From the NCBI GenBank assembly GCA_014155875.1, contig JACEFZ010028312.1, forward strand, positions 222,501 to 286,500: DNA of 64,000 bases, read 5' to 3'. Position 1 is the first letter of the stretch; every line of letters begins with the position of its first letter. The DNA comes from Cepaea nemoralis (Eukaryota; Mollusca; Gastropoda; Stylommatophora; Helicidae). This document shows, one piece after another, positions 11,205-20,967 of this stretch. Made by a program: the position numbers and the translations under genes. The notes beneath the pieces were generated by a model. The model saw nothing but the letters and a program-made list of their open reading frames with translations. It did no database searches and was not told where the DNA came from.

Positions 11205-11757
11205 GTGTGTGTTTATGTCTATGTGTGCGTGTGTACATGTGAATAAGTGTAACGATGGTAGATATAACCAAAGGGTAATAGAGCGTGGGCTACTCTAGTG
11301 ATATGAAGATAACAAAAGAACCTCTCTCTTTCACATGGAAACGGCCGCTGTGATCATACTGTACTAAGGTGATGTTTTGCTGTTATACTCAAGTTGGGTC
11401 TATTTACCCTCTACCGGTTAACTTCACTCAGCCATATCATGTGGAGTTTCATATTCACTGTTAACAAACATGAGCCGGCAGTATAATTTCTAGACCAACC
11501 AATGTGTCAAACTATACTGACTTTGTCTTTTTTTTCCGTTAGATCAAATATGTCTTCACTTCATATTGCCACAAATATTAACTTTATATACATCACTGTG
11601 CTCATGGAGACTCAGTATGATATCATTCATAGATCATAAAAAATCTTCACAATTAAAAAAGTATTGCTGGTCACTAAAAGTTTTCTTGTTCTTGTTGTTT
11701 TTCCAGGTGTACGTTGTCAACGTGTTGAAAGAACCCATATTCTTGACTTCAATCTAC

Positions 11758-11765
11758 TATAAAAA
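11758..11765 (+). promoter_or_regulatory. Candidate TATA box of the left zinc-finger gene
   Basis: TATAAAAA lies 93-100 bp upstream of the likely start at 11858. A splice-acceptor-like pyrimidine tract ending in CCAG at 11706 lies just before it. The mirror copy is at 21045-21052. Confidence 0.35.
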
Positions 11766-11842
11766 TCAAAAGGAGGGCTGAAAATATAAAGACCTTGTAC
11801 CGAATTACTACTATCAACCTATAAACCTCAACTTTTACGGTA

Positions 11843-12289
11843 TTGTCAAACAGAATTATGTCGACTCAGCAAAAAGAAATCCACTTATGTGTCACATGTG
11901 GGAAAAGTTTCACAGAAAAGCGCAATCTGCTTCGTCATCTTTGCACAGTTCACAGCACTGAAACGCATGCATGTCACCTATGTGGCAAGCTATTCAACAG
12001 AAAAGACAACCTACAAAAACACAGACGAACATACCACAAGACACACACTTCATCAACAACTATGGACACTAAACCTTCAAACCCTGAACCCAGTCTACCA
12101 TCACTTTCATCACGCAAAAGGAGGACACCCTCGAACGCATATACCAATAAAAAACGTAGACACACTACTGATCAAATGGTAGCAAAGGAAGCGGACACCC
12201 AACAAACATATAGGGACAACTGGACAGCCCTTAGGACTTACTGCAAGGCGCTGTCGATCATGTTACCCAAGAATATAGTGGTATTATAA
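11843..12289 (+). CDS. Two-finger C2H2 zinc-finger protein, left-arm copy
   Basis: 148 aa from ATG 11843. An in-frame ATG at 11858 gives 143 aa starting MSTQQKEIHL and may be the true start. Two classical C2H2 fingers are visible: CVTCGKSF..LLRHLCTVH (about residues 17-38) and CHLCGKLF..LQKHRRTYH (about 44-65). A Ser/Pro/Thr-rich basic stretch follows (SSRKRR, NKKRRHT), probably a nuclear localisation signal, then a tail with no motif I know. Sequence-specific nucleic-acid binding is the family expectation; the target is unknown. The gene points toward the palindrome centre. The mirror copy lies at 20521-20967. Confidence 0.75.
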   Translation: MSNRIMSTQQKEIHLCVTCGKSFTEKRNLLRHLCTVHSTETHACHLCGKLFNRKDNLQKHRRTYHKTHTSSTTMDTKPSNPEPSLPSLSSRKRRTPSNAYTNKKRRHTTDQMVAKEADTQQTYRDNWTALRTYCKALSIMLPKNIVVL

Positions 12290-12898
12290 GAAAGCGCCGA
12301 CCAACACCACCTAGTGAGCATAGTAAATGTATAAACCTAACAATTTTACCTCCTCTGTCTTATAAGAAGTAGTATTCTGATATATTTGTATGATAGCCCT
12401 GAGTCACCCCAACTAATGTGCATGTCTTCATTCTGGCGTGGATCTGTTTAGCGTGCCTCCTATGCAAACGATGACAGAAGAGGGTTAGTGTGTGGAGATA
12501 CACCGGCTCACGGCTCTAGGAGCACCTGTGAGGATCTAGCGTCATGTCGTCTGCAGGCTGTACTACAATAACATTTCAACAAAGATGAAATAATCACGCT
12601 AAGCCACAGTAGTATCGCGGAGTGCCCCTTCAACTATAATCGCCAACACGAAAACTCGGAACCATCTCCAACCAACAGAGAGTGTTAACCACCACAGACA
12701 ACCTTATCTTTCAGTAAATCCACACTGGTCGATGGGTAGTAAGCAGCTACCTATAAAGAAAGAGAGGCAATATAATTACAGATAGGTCGTCAATACCTGA
12801 ATAAGTCTCAATATGAAGAAGCTTAGGGTGGATGTGAGGAGTCTTTTTATATAAATATACATAGGTGTTGTTATTTCTTCGCAGGTTGTATCCCATAG

Positions 12899-13093
12899 GG
12901 GTGGCTACAGAGTGGTATATCCATCGAAGGAACATCACTGGCGCAAACACCCCAGGCCACCACTGATGTCACTAGTGGTAAATCGCTGTGTCCTAGTGCG
13001 AAAAGAGTGAATAGCATTGCACAAGCTACCACAGTATTTGACCAAACACAATTGTCTGTCCCCCTAACAACCATTTGTATGATCCTAGTGTGA
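12899..13093 (+). CDS. Possible exon or gene fragment, left arm
   Basis: An open plus-strand frame without a start codon reads GTSLAQTPQATTDVTSGKSL and ends at TGA 13091-13093. A good splice-acceptor-like sequence (TTATTTCTTCGCAG) ends near 12884 and a second AG near 12910. Thr/Ser/Ala-rich composition makes it coding-like. The mirror copy is at 19718-19912. Confidence 0.25.
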   Translation, partial: GWLQSGISIEGTSLAQTPQATTDVTSGKSLCPSAKRVNSIAQATTVFDQTQLSVPLTTICMILV

Positions 13094-13115
13094 CGTCAAC
13101 AATCTGCTCAAGACC

Positions 13116-13607
13116 TTGTTATTATTCGTGAAGAACAGACTAAGCAATCTTTATAAGTTCGGTGACACTGGTGTCAATTCCACAAGAAAAAACATGTCTA
13201 CGCAACCAACAGAACTTCATCTGACTGCCATAAGACCGGTTGTCACTAAACAATATACACTGAACAAAGAAAGAGTGGTCAAAAACAATATCAACAGAGA
13301 TGCACACCCGACTGGTTTACTCGTTAAACGGACTAACTCAGGTCAATGTGTTACTATAACTTTCGACAGTACAAGTCACTATCAGTCGTTTCGAACCCGT
13401 ATGGTTAGTTATTACAAGCACCAGTGCATTGAATCCAGACAAGACCTGAACGGGGTACCCGTGGAAGACCTGTTTTCAACACCCCTGGTTAAGATACATA
13501 TGTATCACACGAAGATGAAACTTTTCGCCCAGGGAAAGATTGACAATATTAATTCTTGGTTAAAAATAGACTTTATCGAACTTGGAAACTTCGATACAGA
13601 CGAATAG
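13116..13607 (+). CDS. Unrecognised element-encoded protein, left-arm copy
   Basis: 163 aa from ATG 13116. An internal in-frame ATG at 13194 gives 137 aa starting MSTQPTELHL, strikingly like the zinc-finger gene's MSTQQKEIHL, and I favour it. The chain is soluble-looking with no signal peptide or membrane segment. The C-terminal half has a YHTKMKLFAQGKIDNINSWL motif with a DF shortly after; similar strings occur in proteins of unknown function in invertebrate mobile elements (from memory, unverified). Codon use looks protein-coding and both arms keep the frame intact. The mirror copy is at 19204-19695. Confidence 0.6.
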   Translation: MLLFVKNRLSNLYKFGDTGVNSTRKNMSTQPTELHLTAIRPVVTKQYTLNKERVVKNNINRDAHPTGLLVKRTNSGQCVTITFDSTSHYQSFRTRMVSYYKHQCIESRQDLNGVPVEDLFSTPLVKIHMYHTKMKLFAQGKIDNINSWLKIDFIELGNFDTDE

Positions 13608-13691
13608 ACACACAAAGCAACCTTCCTGGGTCAAAAAGGAGAAGAAACCCACAATAAGGCACAAATTCCAAGTTAGTATATTTGAGACTAT

Positions 13692-13874
13692 AAGCCTGTA
13701 TTTCCACAACTAATCAAAAATAGACAAAACTTTGACGCTTTTATCAAAACAGTACACGAACACGACGTTCTTACCTACGCTATGCAACAACGTCCAAATA
13801 CCAAATACACTACAGAGATGATTCCAGCTATATGTTTTTATCTCTATCATATCCCAGAATTCCGACTTGTTTAA
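13692..13874 (+). CDS. Coding-like continuation downstream of the unknown gene
   Basis: In the same frame as the 13116 gene, but after three stops, the sequence reads QNFDAFIKTVHEHDVLTYAM and later TEMIPAICFYLYHIPEF. It ends at TAA 13872-13874. It is either a separate exon or a decayed C-terminus. AATAAA overlaps the stop at 13873-13878. The mirror is at 18937-19119 with the same stops. Confidence 0.45.
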   Translation, partial: KPVFPQLIKNRQNFDAFIKTVHEHDVLTYAMQQRPNTKYTTEMIPAICFYLYHIPEFRLV

Positions 13875-13878
13875 TAAA
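13873..13878 (+). terminator. Candidate polyadenylation signal AATAAA
   Basis: It overlaps the stop of the frame at 13692-13874. The gene-free AT-rich satellite begins about 230 bp further on. Confidence 0.45.
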
Positions 13879-14109
13879 TAACCACCCTTTTATGACCCAC
13901 GTTAGGCATCACTGTGCATGATCATACTAGTTATAACATCCCATATTTAGCCAACCATTTTGTATACTGACATTATGCTTGCTCATTTTTTGTAAAATGT
14001 ACTGGAAATATTGTAAAATAAACAGTTTTATGTATTATAAGTGCGTTCACATGTTTGTTTTTAGTGTTGACGGTACATATGGGTGTCATGTGGTGAGCGG
14101 GTGTTACAT

Positions 14110-15056
14110 GTTGATGGCCAGGTAAAGAAATATCGCAACCAAACTTATAAAAATTAGGAAAATTTGTTAACCTAATGAGAAAAATATTGACCAAGTAAAG
14201 AAAAATTTACACAAAATTTACACAAATTAGGAAAATGTTACCCATATTAGGAAAAATATTGGCCAACGTATGAAATATCTCGAACAAATTTACAAAGAGT
14301 AGGAAAACATGTCGACCAAAGTAGGAAAATTGTTCGTCAAATGTGAAAAATATTGGGCAAGTAGGAAATCATGTTAACCAAAGGTGAAAACTATTGACCA
14401 AGTAAAGAAACTTCTCGTCCAAACTCATAAAAAGTAGGAAAATTTGTTAGCCAAATGGGAAAAATGGTGGCCAAATACAGAAATATCTCGACCAAACTAA
14501 TAAACATTAGGAAAATGTGCTAGCCAAAGGTGAAAAATATTGGTCAAGTAAAGAAATATCTCAGCCGATTTATAACAAGTAAGAAAAACATGCTAGTAAA
14601 ATCAAGAAATATGTCGACCGAAGTAATACAATAGGCAAAACGATGGACAAACTTATAAAGATGTCGACCGTTATAAAAATATGTGTTACCCAAATTAGGA
14701 AAAATATTGCCCAAGTGAAGAAATATCTCAACCATACTTATGAAAAGGAGGAAAATGTGTTAACCAAATGGGAAAAATATTGGCGAAGTGAAGAAATATC
14801 TCATCCATTCTTATAAAAATTAGGAAAATGTGTTAATCTAAGGAGAAAAAATATTGACCAAGTAAAGACAAATTTACACCAAACTTATGAAAAATAGGAA
14901 AATTTGTTAACCAAAGGGGAATAAATATGGGCTAAACTAAATATGTTGACCCAAGTAAGAAAATATGTTAGCCAAATGGGGGAAAATGTTGGCCAAAACA
15001 TGAAACATCTTAACCAAACTTATAAATATCTCGTGTAAACTTTTAAATAAGTAGGG
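14110..15056. repeat. AT-rich degenerate satellite, left arm
   Basis: About 80-bp units built from GTTAACCAAA..GGAAAAATATTG, CCAAGTAAAGAAATATCTCG and ACCAAACTTATAAAAA words. Unit divergence is high. Small open frames inside are repeat artefacts. The mirror array at 17476-18700 is 280 bp longer. Confidence 0.9.
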
Positions 15057-15223
15057 GGAAAAAAATATTGCTTCTGTAGTTATGTCAAAAGTATCTTGAA
15101 CTTTTATCTGAACAGACATTTCACAAGACATAATCATCAACGTCAACACTTTCCCTCTTTTTACATTACCGAAAACTTCAACTTACCATTCCAACGTATC
15201 TGCTAAAGACGCACTTATACATA

Positions 15224-15712
15224 CTAATCACCCATCTCTTCACACTCTTGGTTGTTGTTTTCTAACATAAAATATCTCTGTCTTTCGTAGCTGTCTTCCC
15301 AACTTTTCCATGTCACATCACCAAGATACTCCAAACATTCGTTGCACATGAGTTCTAATGAAACAGTCATAACAACATTTATGGTAATGCAATATGTGGC
15401 TCCACCTGGGATAGTTTCAATATCATCTGAGTATTCGTCAGCAAAGAGCTATTACCCATGGCTGACATCTTCAACTTTCTATACCACAATGACTTCTACA
15501 CTAACCTTCCATTGTTCCATCTTTCAACAATACAAAGGGTGGTCTCGAAGTTTAGCTAACATAACATTTTGTACTTTATCCACCTCTTTCACACGTTGTA
15601 ATTTCACAGCTGCAATAACGACAAGTCTGCAACCAACACTGTCTGTTATGAAGTCGACCATTCTTAAAACCACGTCTGTCTTAATGAGCCCTTGAATACT
15701 CTCTACCAGATC
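15224..15712 (-). pseudogene. Decayed reading frame, left arm
   Basis: This is the mirror of 16820-17308. On minus, one frame reads DFITDSVGCRLVVIAAVKLQ and, after four stops, ADEYSDDIETIPGGATYCI and LGDVTWKSWEDSYERQRYFM. It could be a lost element gene; no family is recognised. Confidence 0.3.
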
Positions 15713-15894
15713 TTATAACCGACTTTCAACTTTTCATACCAAATAACATTAACACTCTTTTTGATTACAGAACAACCGATTTTCTGCTGACTAGGCAGGT
15801 TTCTCAATCTAATGGAGATAAATCACCTGTCCTCCTAACATACTAGGCACTATTCTAGACAACGAATATGGTCATCAACCAGCACCCCTAAGAA

Positions 15895-16022
15895 GAACTT
15901 GAAAACAGCAACAGAGATTGGGTTCCTGAGACGAATTCCTTGGACTACCAGAGTAACTAACGCTGATCGCCTAAAAGAGCCTACAAAACATAGAGCCTTA
16001 TATACATCAACACAACAAACTC
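15895..16022 (+). mobile_element. RTE LINE scrap captured in the left arm
   Basis: It reads EIGFLRRIPWTTRVTNADRL followed by degenerate sequence equivalent to the TRTLYTT segment, matching the RTE C-terminus seen at 6358-6582. The mirror is at 16510-16637. Confidence 0.65.
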
Positions 16023-16029
16023 TTTCTTA

Positions 16030-16113
16030 CTAACCCTAACTATACATCATCTAACCCTAACACTAACCCTAACCCCTAACCCTAATTTTAACCCCTAACC
16101 CTAACCCTAACTA
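16030..16113. repeat. Telomere-like (CCCTAA)n block, left of centre
   Basis: Roughly ten imperfect CCCTAA/CCCCTAA units. The mirror TTAGGG block is at 16419-16502. Confidence 0.85.
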
Positions 16114-16218
16114 TACAGCAAACACAACAAACTCTGACATAGATACAAACCAGTGTCAGAAATGTGAAAAGTTAAAATTTAATAAAAATTTAAAACTAAT
16201 AAATCGCAATTTTATTGC

Positions 16219-16313
16219 CCGCTTCACTTAATATCCGCTTCACTTAATATACAGATATAGCCTAAGTATAGGTGTAAGTTAGGTATAGGACGTATATCGA
16301 GCTTACATCTTGC
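16219..16313. other. Central spacer of the palindrome
   Basis: 95 bp not mirrored between the arms. It contains a perfect tandem pair of CCGCTTCACTTAATAT (16219-16234, 16235-16250), then unique sequence with GTATAGGTGTAAGTTAGGTA. Confidence 0.9.
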
Positions 16314-16418
16314 GCAATAAAATTGCGATTTATTAGTTTTAAATTTTTATTAAATTTTAACTTTTCACATTTCTGACACTGGTTTGTATCTATGTCAGAG
16401 TTTGTTGTGTTTGCTGTA

Positions 16419-16502
16419 TAGTTAGGGTTAGGGTTAGGGGTTAAAATTAGGGTTAGGGGTTAGGGTTAGTGTTAGGGTTAGATGATGTATAGTTAGGGTT
16501 AG
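16419..16502. repeat. Telomere-like (TTAGGG)n block, right of centre
   Basis: Imperfect TTAGGG units running away from the centre, the mirror of 16030-16113. Confidence 0.85.
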
Positions 16503-16509
16503 TAAGAAA

Positions 16510-16637
16510 GAGTTTGTTGTGTTGATGTATATAAGGCTCTATGTTTTGTAGGCTCTTTTAGGCGATCAGCGTTAGTTACTCTGGTAGTCCAAGGAATTCG
16601 TCTCAGGAACCCAATCTCTGTTGCTGTTTTCAAGTTC
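16510..16637 (-). mobile_element. RTE LINE scrap, right-arm copy
   Basis: Mirror of 15895-16022. Confidence 0.6.
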
Positions 16638-16819
16638 TTCTTAGGGGTGCTGGTTGATGACCATATTCGTTGTCTAGAATAGTGCCTAGTATGTTAGGAG
16701 GACAGGTGATTTATCTCCATTAGATTGAGAAACCTGCCTAGTCAGCAGAAAATCGTTTGTTCTGTAATCAAAAAGAGTGTTAATGTTATTTGGTATGAAA
16801 AGTTGAAAGTCGGTTATAA

Positions 16820-17308
16820 GATCTGGTAGAGAGTATTCAAGGGCTCATTAAGACAGACGTGGTTTTAAGAATGGTCGACTTCATAACAGACAGTGTTGGT
16901 TGCAGACTTGTCGTTATTGCAGCTGTGAAATTACAACGTGTGAAAGAGGTGGATAAAGTACAAAATGTTATGTTAGCTAAACTTCGAGACCACCCTTTGT
17001 ATTGTTGAAAGATGGAACAATGGAAGGTTAGTGTAGAAGTCATTGTGGTATAGAAAGTTGAAGATGTCAGCCATGGGTAATAGCTCTTTGCTGACGAATA
17101 CTCAGATGATATTGAAACTATCCCAGGTGGAGCCACATATTGCATTACCATAAATGTTGTTATGACTGTTTCATTAGAACTCATGTGCAACGAATGTTTG
17201 GAGTATCTTGGTGATGTGACATGGAAAAGTTGGGAAGACAGCTACGAAAGACAGAGATATTTTATGTTAGAAAACAACAACCAAGAGTGTGAAGAGATGG
17301 GTGATTAG
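16820..17308 (+). pseudogene. Decayed reading frame, right arm
   Basis: One frame, open between stops at 16817 and 17308 except for four internal stops. Coding-like blocks include ADEYSDDIETIPGG and LGDVTWKSWEDSYERQRYFM. The family is unknown. It is the mirror of 15224-15712. Confidence 0.3.
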
Positions 17309-17475
17309 TATGTATAAGTGCGTCTTTAGCAGATACGTTGGAATGGTAAGTTGAAGTTTTCGGTAATGTAAAAAGAGGGAAAGTGTTGACGTTGATGATT
17401 ATGTCTTGTGAAATGTCTGTTCAGATAAAAGTTCAAGATACTTTTGACATAACTACAGAAGCAATATTTTTTCCC

Positions 17476-18700
17476 CCTACTTATTTAAAAGTTTACACGA
17501 GATATTTATAAGTTTGGTTAAGATGTTTCATGTTTTGGCCAACATTTTCCCCCATTTGGCTAACATATTTTCTTACTTGGGTCAACATATTTAGTTTAGC
17601 CCATATTTATTCCCCTTTGGTTAACAAATTTTCCTATTTTTCATAAGTTTGGTGTAAATTTGTCTTTACTTGGTCAATATTTTTTCTCCTTAGATTAACA
17701 CATTTTCCTAATTTTTATAAGAATGGATGAGATATTTCTTCACTTCGCCAATATTTTTCCCATTTGGTTAACACATTTTCCTCCTTTTCATAAGTATGGT
17801 TGAGATATTTCTTCACTTGGGCAATATTTTTCCTAATTTGGGTAACACATATTTTTATAACGGTCGACATCTTTATAAGTTTGTCCATCGTTTTGCCTAT
17901 TGTATTACTTCGGTCGACATATTTCTTGATTTTACTAGCATGTTTTTCTTACTTGTTATAAATCGGCTGAGATATTTCTTTACTTGACCAATATTTTTCA
18001 CCTTTGGCTAGCACATTTTCCTAATGTTTATTAGTTTGGTCGAGATATTTCTGTATTTGGCCACCATTTTTCCCATTTGGCTAACAAATTTTCCTACTTT
18101 TTATGAGTTTGGACGAGAAGTTTCTTTACTTGGTCAATAGTTTTCACCTTTGGTTAACATGATTTCCTACTTGCCCAATATTTTTCACATTTGACGAACA
18201 ATTTTCCTACTTTGGTCGACATGTTTTCCTACTCTTTGTAAATTTGTTCGAGATATTTCATACGTTGGCCAATATTTTTCCTAATATGGGTAACATTTTC
18301 CTAATTTGTGTAAATTTTGTGTAAATTTTTCTTTACTTGGTCAATATTTTTCTCATTAGGTTAACAAATTTTCCTACTTTTTATGAGTTTGGACGAGAAG
18401 TTTCTTTACTTGGTCAATAGTTTTCACCTTTGGTTAACATGATTTCCTACTTGCCCAATATTTTTCACATTTGACGAACAATTTTCCTACTTTGGTCGAC
18501 ATGTTTTCCTACTCTTTGTAAATTTGTTCGAGATATTTCATACGTTGGCCAATATTTTTCCTAATATGGGTAACATTTTCCTAATTTGTGTAAATTTTGT
18601 GTAAATTTTTCTTTACTTGGTCAATATTTTTCTCATTAGGTTAACAAATTTTCCTAATTTTTATAAGTTTGGTTGCGATATTTCTTTACCTGGCCATCAA
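17476..18700. repeat. AT-rich degenerate satellite, right arm
   Basis: Mirror of 14110-15056 plus one 280-bp duplication. Confidence 0.9.
18082..18641. repeat. 280-bp perfect tandem duplication, right arm only
   Basis: 18082-18361 and 18362-18641 are copies of each other. The left arm has a single copy near 14170-14450. Confidence 0.93.
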
Positions 18701-18936
18701 CATGTAACACCCGCTCACCACATGACACCCATATGTACCGTCAACACTAAAAACAAACATGTGAACGCACTTATAATACATAAAACTGTTTATTTTACAA
18801 TATTTCCAGTACATTTTACAAAAAATGAGCAAGCATAATGTCAGTATACAAAATGGTTGGCTAAATATGGGATGTTATAACTAGTATGATCATGCACAGT
18901 GATGCCTAACGTGGGTCATAAAAGGGTGGTTATTTA

Positions 18937-19119
18937 TTAAACAAGTCGGAATTCTGGGATATGATAGAGATAAAAACATATAGCTGGAATCATCTCTGTA
19001 GTGTATTTGGTATTTGGACGTTGTTGCATAGCGTAGGTAAGAACGTCGTGTTCGTGTACTGTTTTGATAAAAGCGTCAAAGTTTTGTCTATTTTTGATTA
19101 GTTGTGGAAATACAGGCTT
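18937..19119 (-). CDS. Coding-like continuation, right-arm copy
   Basis: Mirror of 13692-13874, including the stops that separate it from the gene at 19204-19695. Confidence 0.45.
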   Translation of the reverse strand, partial: KPVFPQLIKNRQNFDAFIKTVHEHDVLTYAMQQRPNTKYTTEMIPAICFYLYHIPEFRLV

Positions 19120-19203
19120 ATAGTCTCAAATATACTAACTTGGAATTTGTGCCTTATTGTGGGTTTCTTCTCCTTTTTGACCCAGGAAGGTTGCTTTGTG
19201 TGT

Positions 19204-19695
19204 CTATTCGTCTGTATCGAAGTTTCCAAGTTCGATAAAGTCTATTTTTAACCAAGAATTAATATTGTCAATCTTTCCCTGGGCGAAAAGTTTCATCTTC
19301 GTGTGATACATATGTATCTTAACCAGGGGTGTTGAAAACAGGTCTTCCACGGGTACCCCGTTCAGGTCTTGTCTGGATTCAATGCACTGGTGCTTGTAAT
19401 AACTAACCATACGGGTTCGAAACGACTGATAGTGACTTGTACTGTCGAAAGTTATAGTAACACATTGACCTGAGTTAGTCCGTTTAACGAGTAAACCAGT
19501 CGGGTGTGCATCTCTGTTGATATTGTTTTTGACCACTCTTTCTTTGTTCAGTGTATATTGTTTAGTGACAACCGGTCTTATGGCAGTCAGATGAAGTTCT
19601 GTTGGTTGCGTAGACATGTTTTTTCTTGTGGAATTGACACCAGTGTCACCGAACTTATAAAGATTGCTTAGTCTGTTCTTCACGAATAATAACAA
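19204..19695 (-). CDS. Unrecognised element-encoded protein, right-arm copy
   Basis: 163 aa (or 137 aa from the MSTQPTELHL methionine), identical in sequence to the left-arm protein. It points toward the centre, so the two copies converge. Identity despite SNPs elsewhere in the arms suggests either recent origin or constraint. Confidence 0.6.
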   Translation of the reverse strand: MLLFVKNRLSNLYKFGDTGVNSTRKNMSTQPTELHLTAIRPVVTKQYTLNKERVVKNNINRDAHPTGLLVKRTNSGQCVTITFDSTSHYQSFRTRMVSYYKHQCIESRQDLNGVPVEDLFSTPLVKIHMYHTKMKLFAQGKIDNINSWLKIDFIELGNFDTDE

Positions 19696-20520
19696 GGTCT
19701 TGAGCAGATTGTTGACGTCACACTAGGATCATACAAATGGTTGTTAGGGGGACAGACAATTGTGTTTGGTCAAATACTGTGGTAGCTTGTGCAATGCTAT
19801 TCACTCTTTTCGCACTAGGACACAGCGATTTACCACTAGTGACATCAGTGGTGGCCTGGGGTGTTTGCGCCAGTGATGTTCCTTCGATGGATATACCACT
19901 CTGTAGCCACCCCTATGGGATACAACCTGCGAAGAAATAACAACACCTATGTATATTTATATAAAAAGACTCCTCACATCCACCCTAAGCTTCTTCATAT
20001 TGAGACTTATTCAGGTATTGACGACCTATCTGTAATTATATTGCCTCTCTTTCTTTATAGGTAGCTGCTTACTACCCATCGACCAGTGTGGATTTACTGA
20101 AAGATAAGGTTGTCTGTGGTGGTTAACACTCTCTGTTGGTTGGAGATGGTTCCGAGTTTTCGTGTTGGCGATTATAGTTGAAGGGCACTCCGCGATACTA
20201 CTGTGGCTTAGCGTGATTATTTCATCTTTGTTGAAATGTTATTGTAGTACAGCCTGCAGACGACATGACGCTAGATCCTCACAGGTGCTCCTAGAGCCGT
20301 GAGCCGGTGTATCTCCACACACTAACCCTCTTCTGTCATCGTTTGCATAGGAGGCACGCTAAACAGATCCACGCCAGAATGAAGACATGCACATTAGTTG
20401 GGGTGACTCAGGGCTATCATACAAATATATCAGAATACTACTTCTTATAAGACCGAGGAGGTAAAATTGTTAGGTTTATACATTTACTATGCTCACTAGG
20501 TGGTGTTGGTCGGCGCTTTC

Positions 20521-20967
20521 TTATAATACCACTATATTCTTGGGTAACATGATCGACAGCGCCTTGCAGTAAGTCCTAAGGGCTGTCCAGTTGTCCCTAT
20601 ATGTTTGTTGGGTGTCCGCTTCCTTTGCTACCATTTGATCAGTAGTGTGTCTACGTTTTTTATTGGTATATGCGTTCGAGGGTGTCCTCCTTTTGCGTGA
20701 TGAAAGTGATGGTAGACTGGGTTCAGGGTTTGAAGGTTTAGTGTCCATAGTTGTTGATGAAGTGTGTGTCTTGTGGTATGTTCGTCTGTGTTTTTGTAGG
20801 TTGTCTTTTCTGTTGAATAGCTTGCCACATAGGTGACATGCATGCGTTTCAGTGCTGTGAACTGTGCAAAGATGACGAAGCAGATTGCGCTTTTCTGTGA
20901 AACTTTTCCCACATGTGACACATAAGTGGATTTCTTTTTGCTGAGTCGACATAATTCTGTTTGACAA
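20521..20967 (-). CDS. Two-finger C2H2 zinc-finger protein, right-arm copy
   Basis: 148 aa, same sequence as the left-arm copy: two C2H2 fingers near residues 17-38 and 44-65, then a basic Ser/Pro-rich stretch. A mirrored TATA-like box lies at 21045-21052. Two identical inverted copies could form one double-stranded transcript if read through, but no such transcript is evident from sequence. Confidence 0.75.
   Translation of the reverse strand: MSNRIMSTQQKEIHLCVTCGKSFTEKRNLLRHLCTVHSTETHACHLCGKLFNRKDNLQKHRRTYHKTHTSSTTMDTKPSNPEPSLPSLSSRKRRTPSNAYTNKKRRHTTDQMVAKEADTQQTYRDNWTALRTYCKALSIMLPKNIVVL

Larger units (their letters stand above)
9310..16218 (+). repeat. Left arm of the palindrome
   Basis: 6909 bp, mirrored by 16314-23505. 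Order inward: a GTG-rich terminus with nested small palindromes (to about 9480), GC-rich tRNA-like islands, a (GT)n tract, the zinc-finger gene, the unknown gene, the AT-rich satellite, a decayed frame, an RTE scrap and telomere-like repeats. Confidence 0.95.

Noticed and set aside
16030..16502. True chromosome end or telomere fusion
   Set aside because: Repeats are few and imperfect, and their polarity (CCCTAA then TTAGGG) is opposite to a head-to-head telomere fusion.
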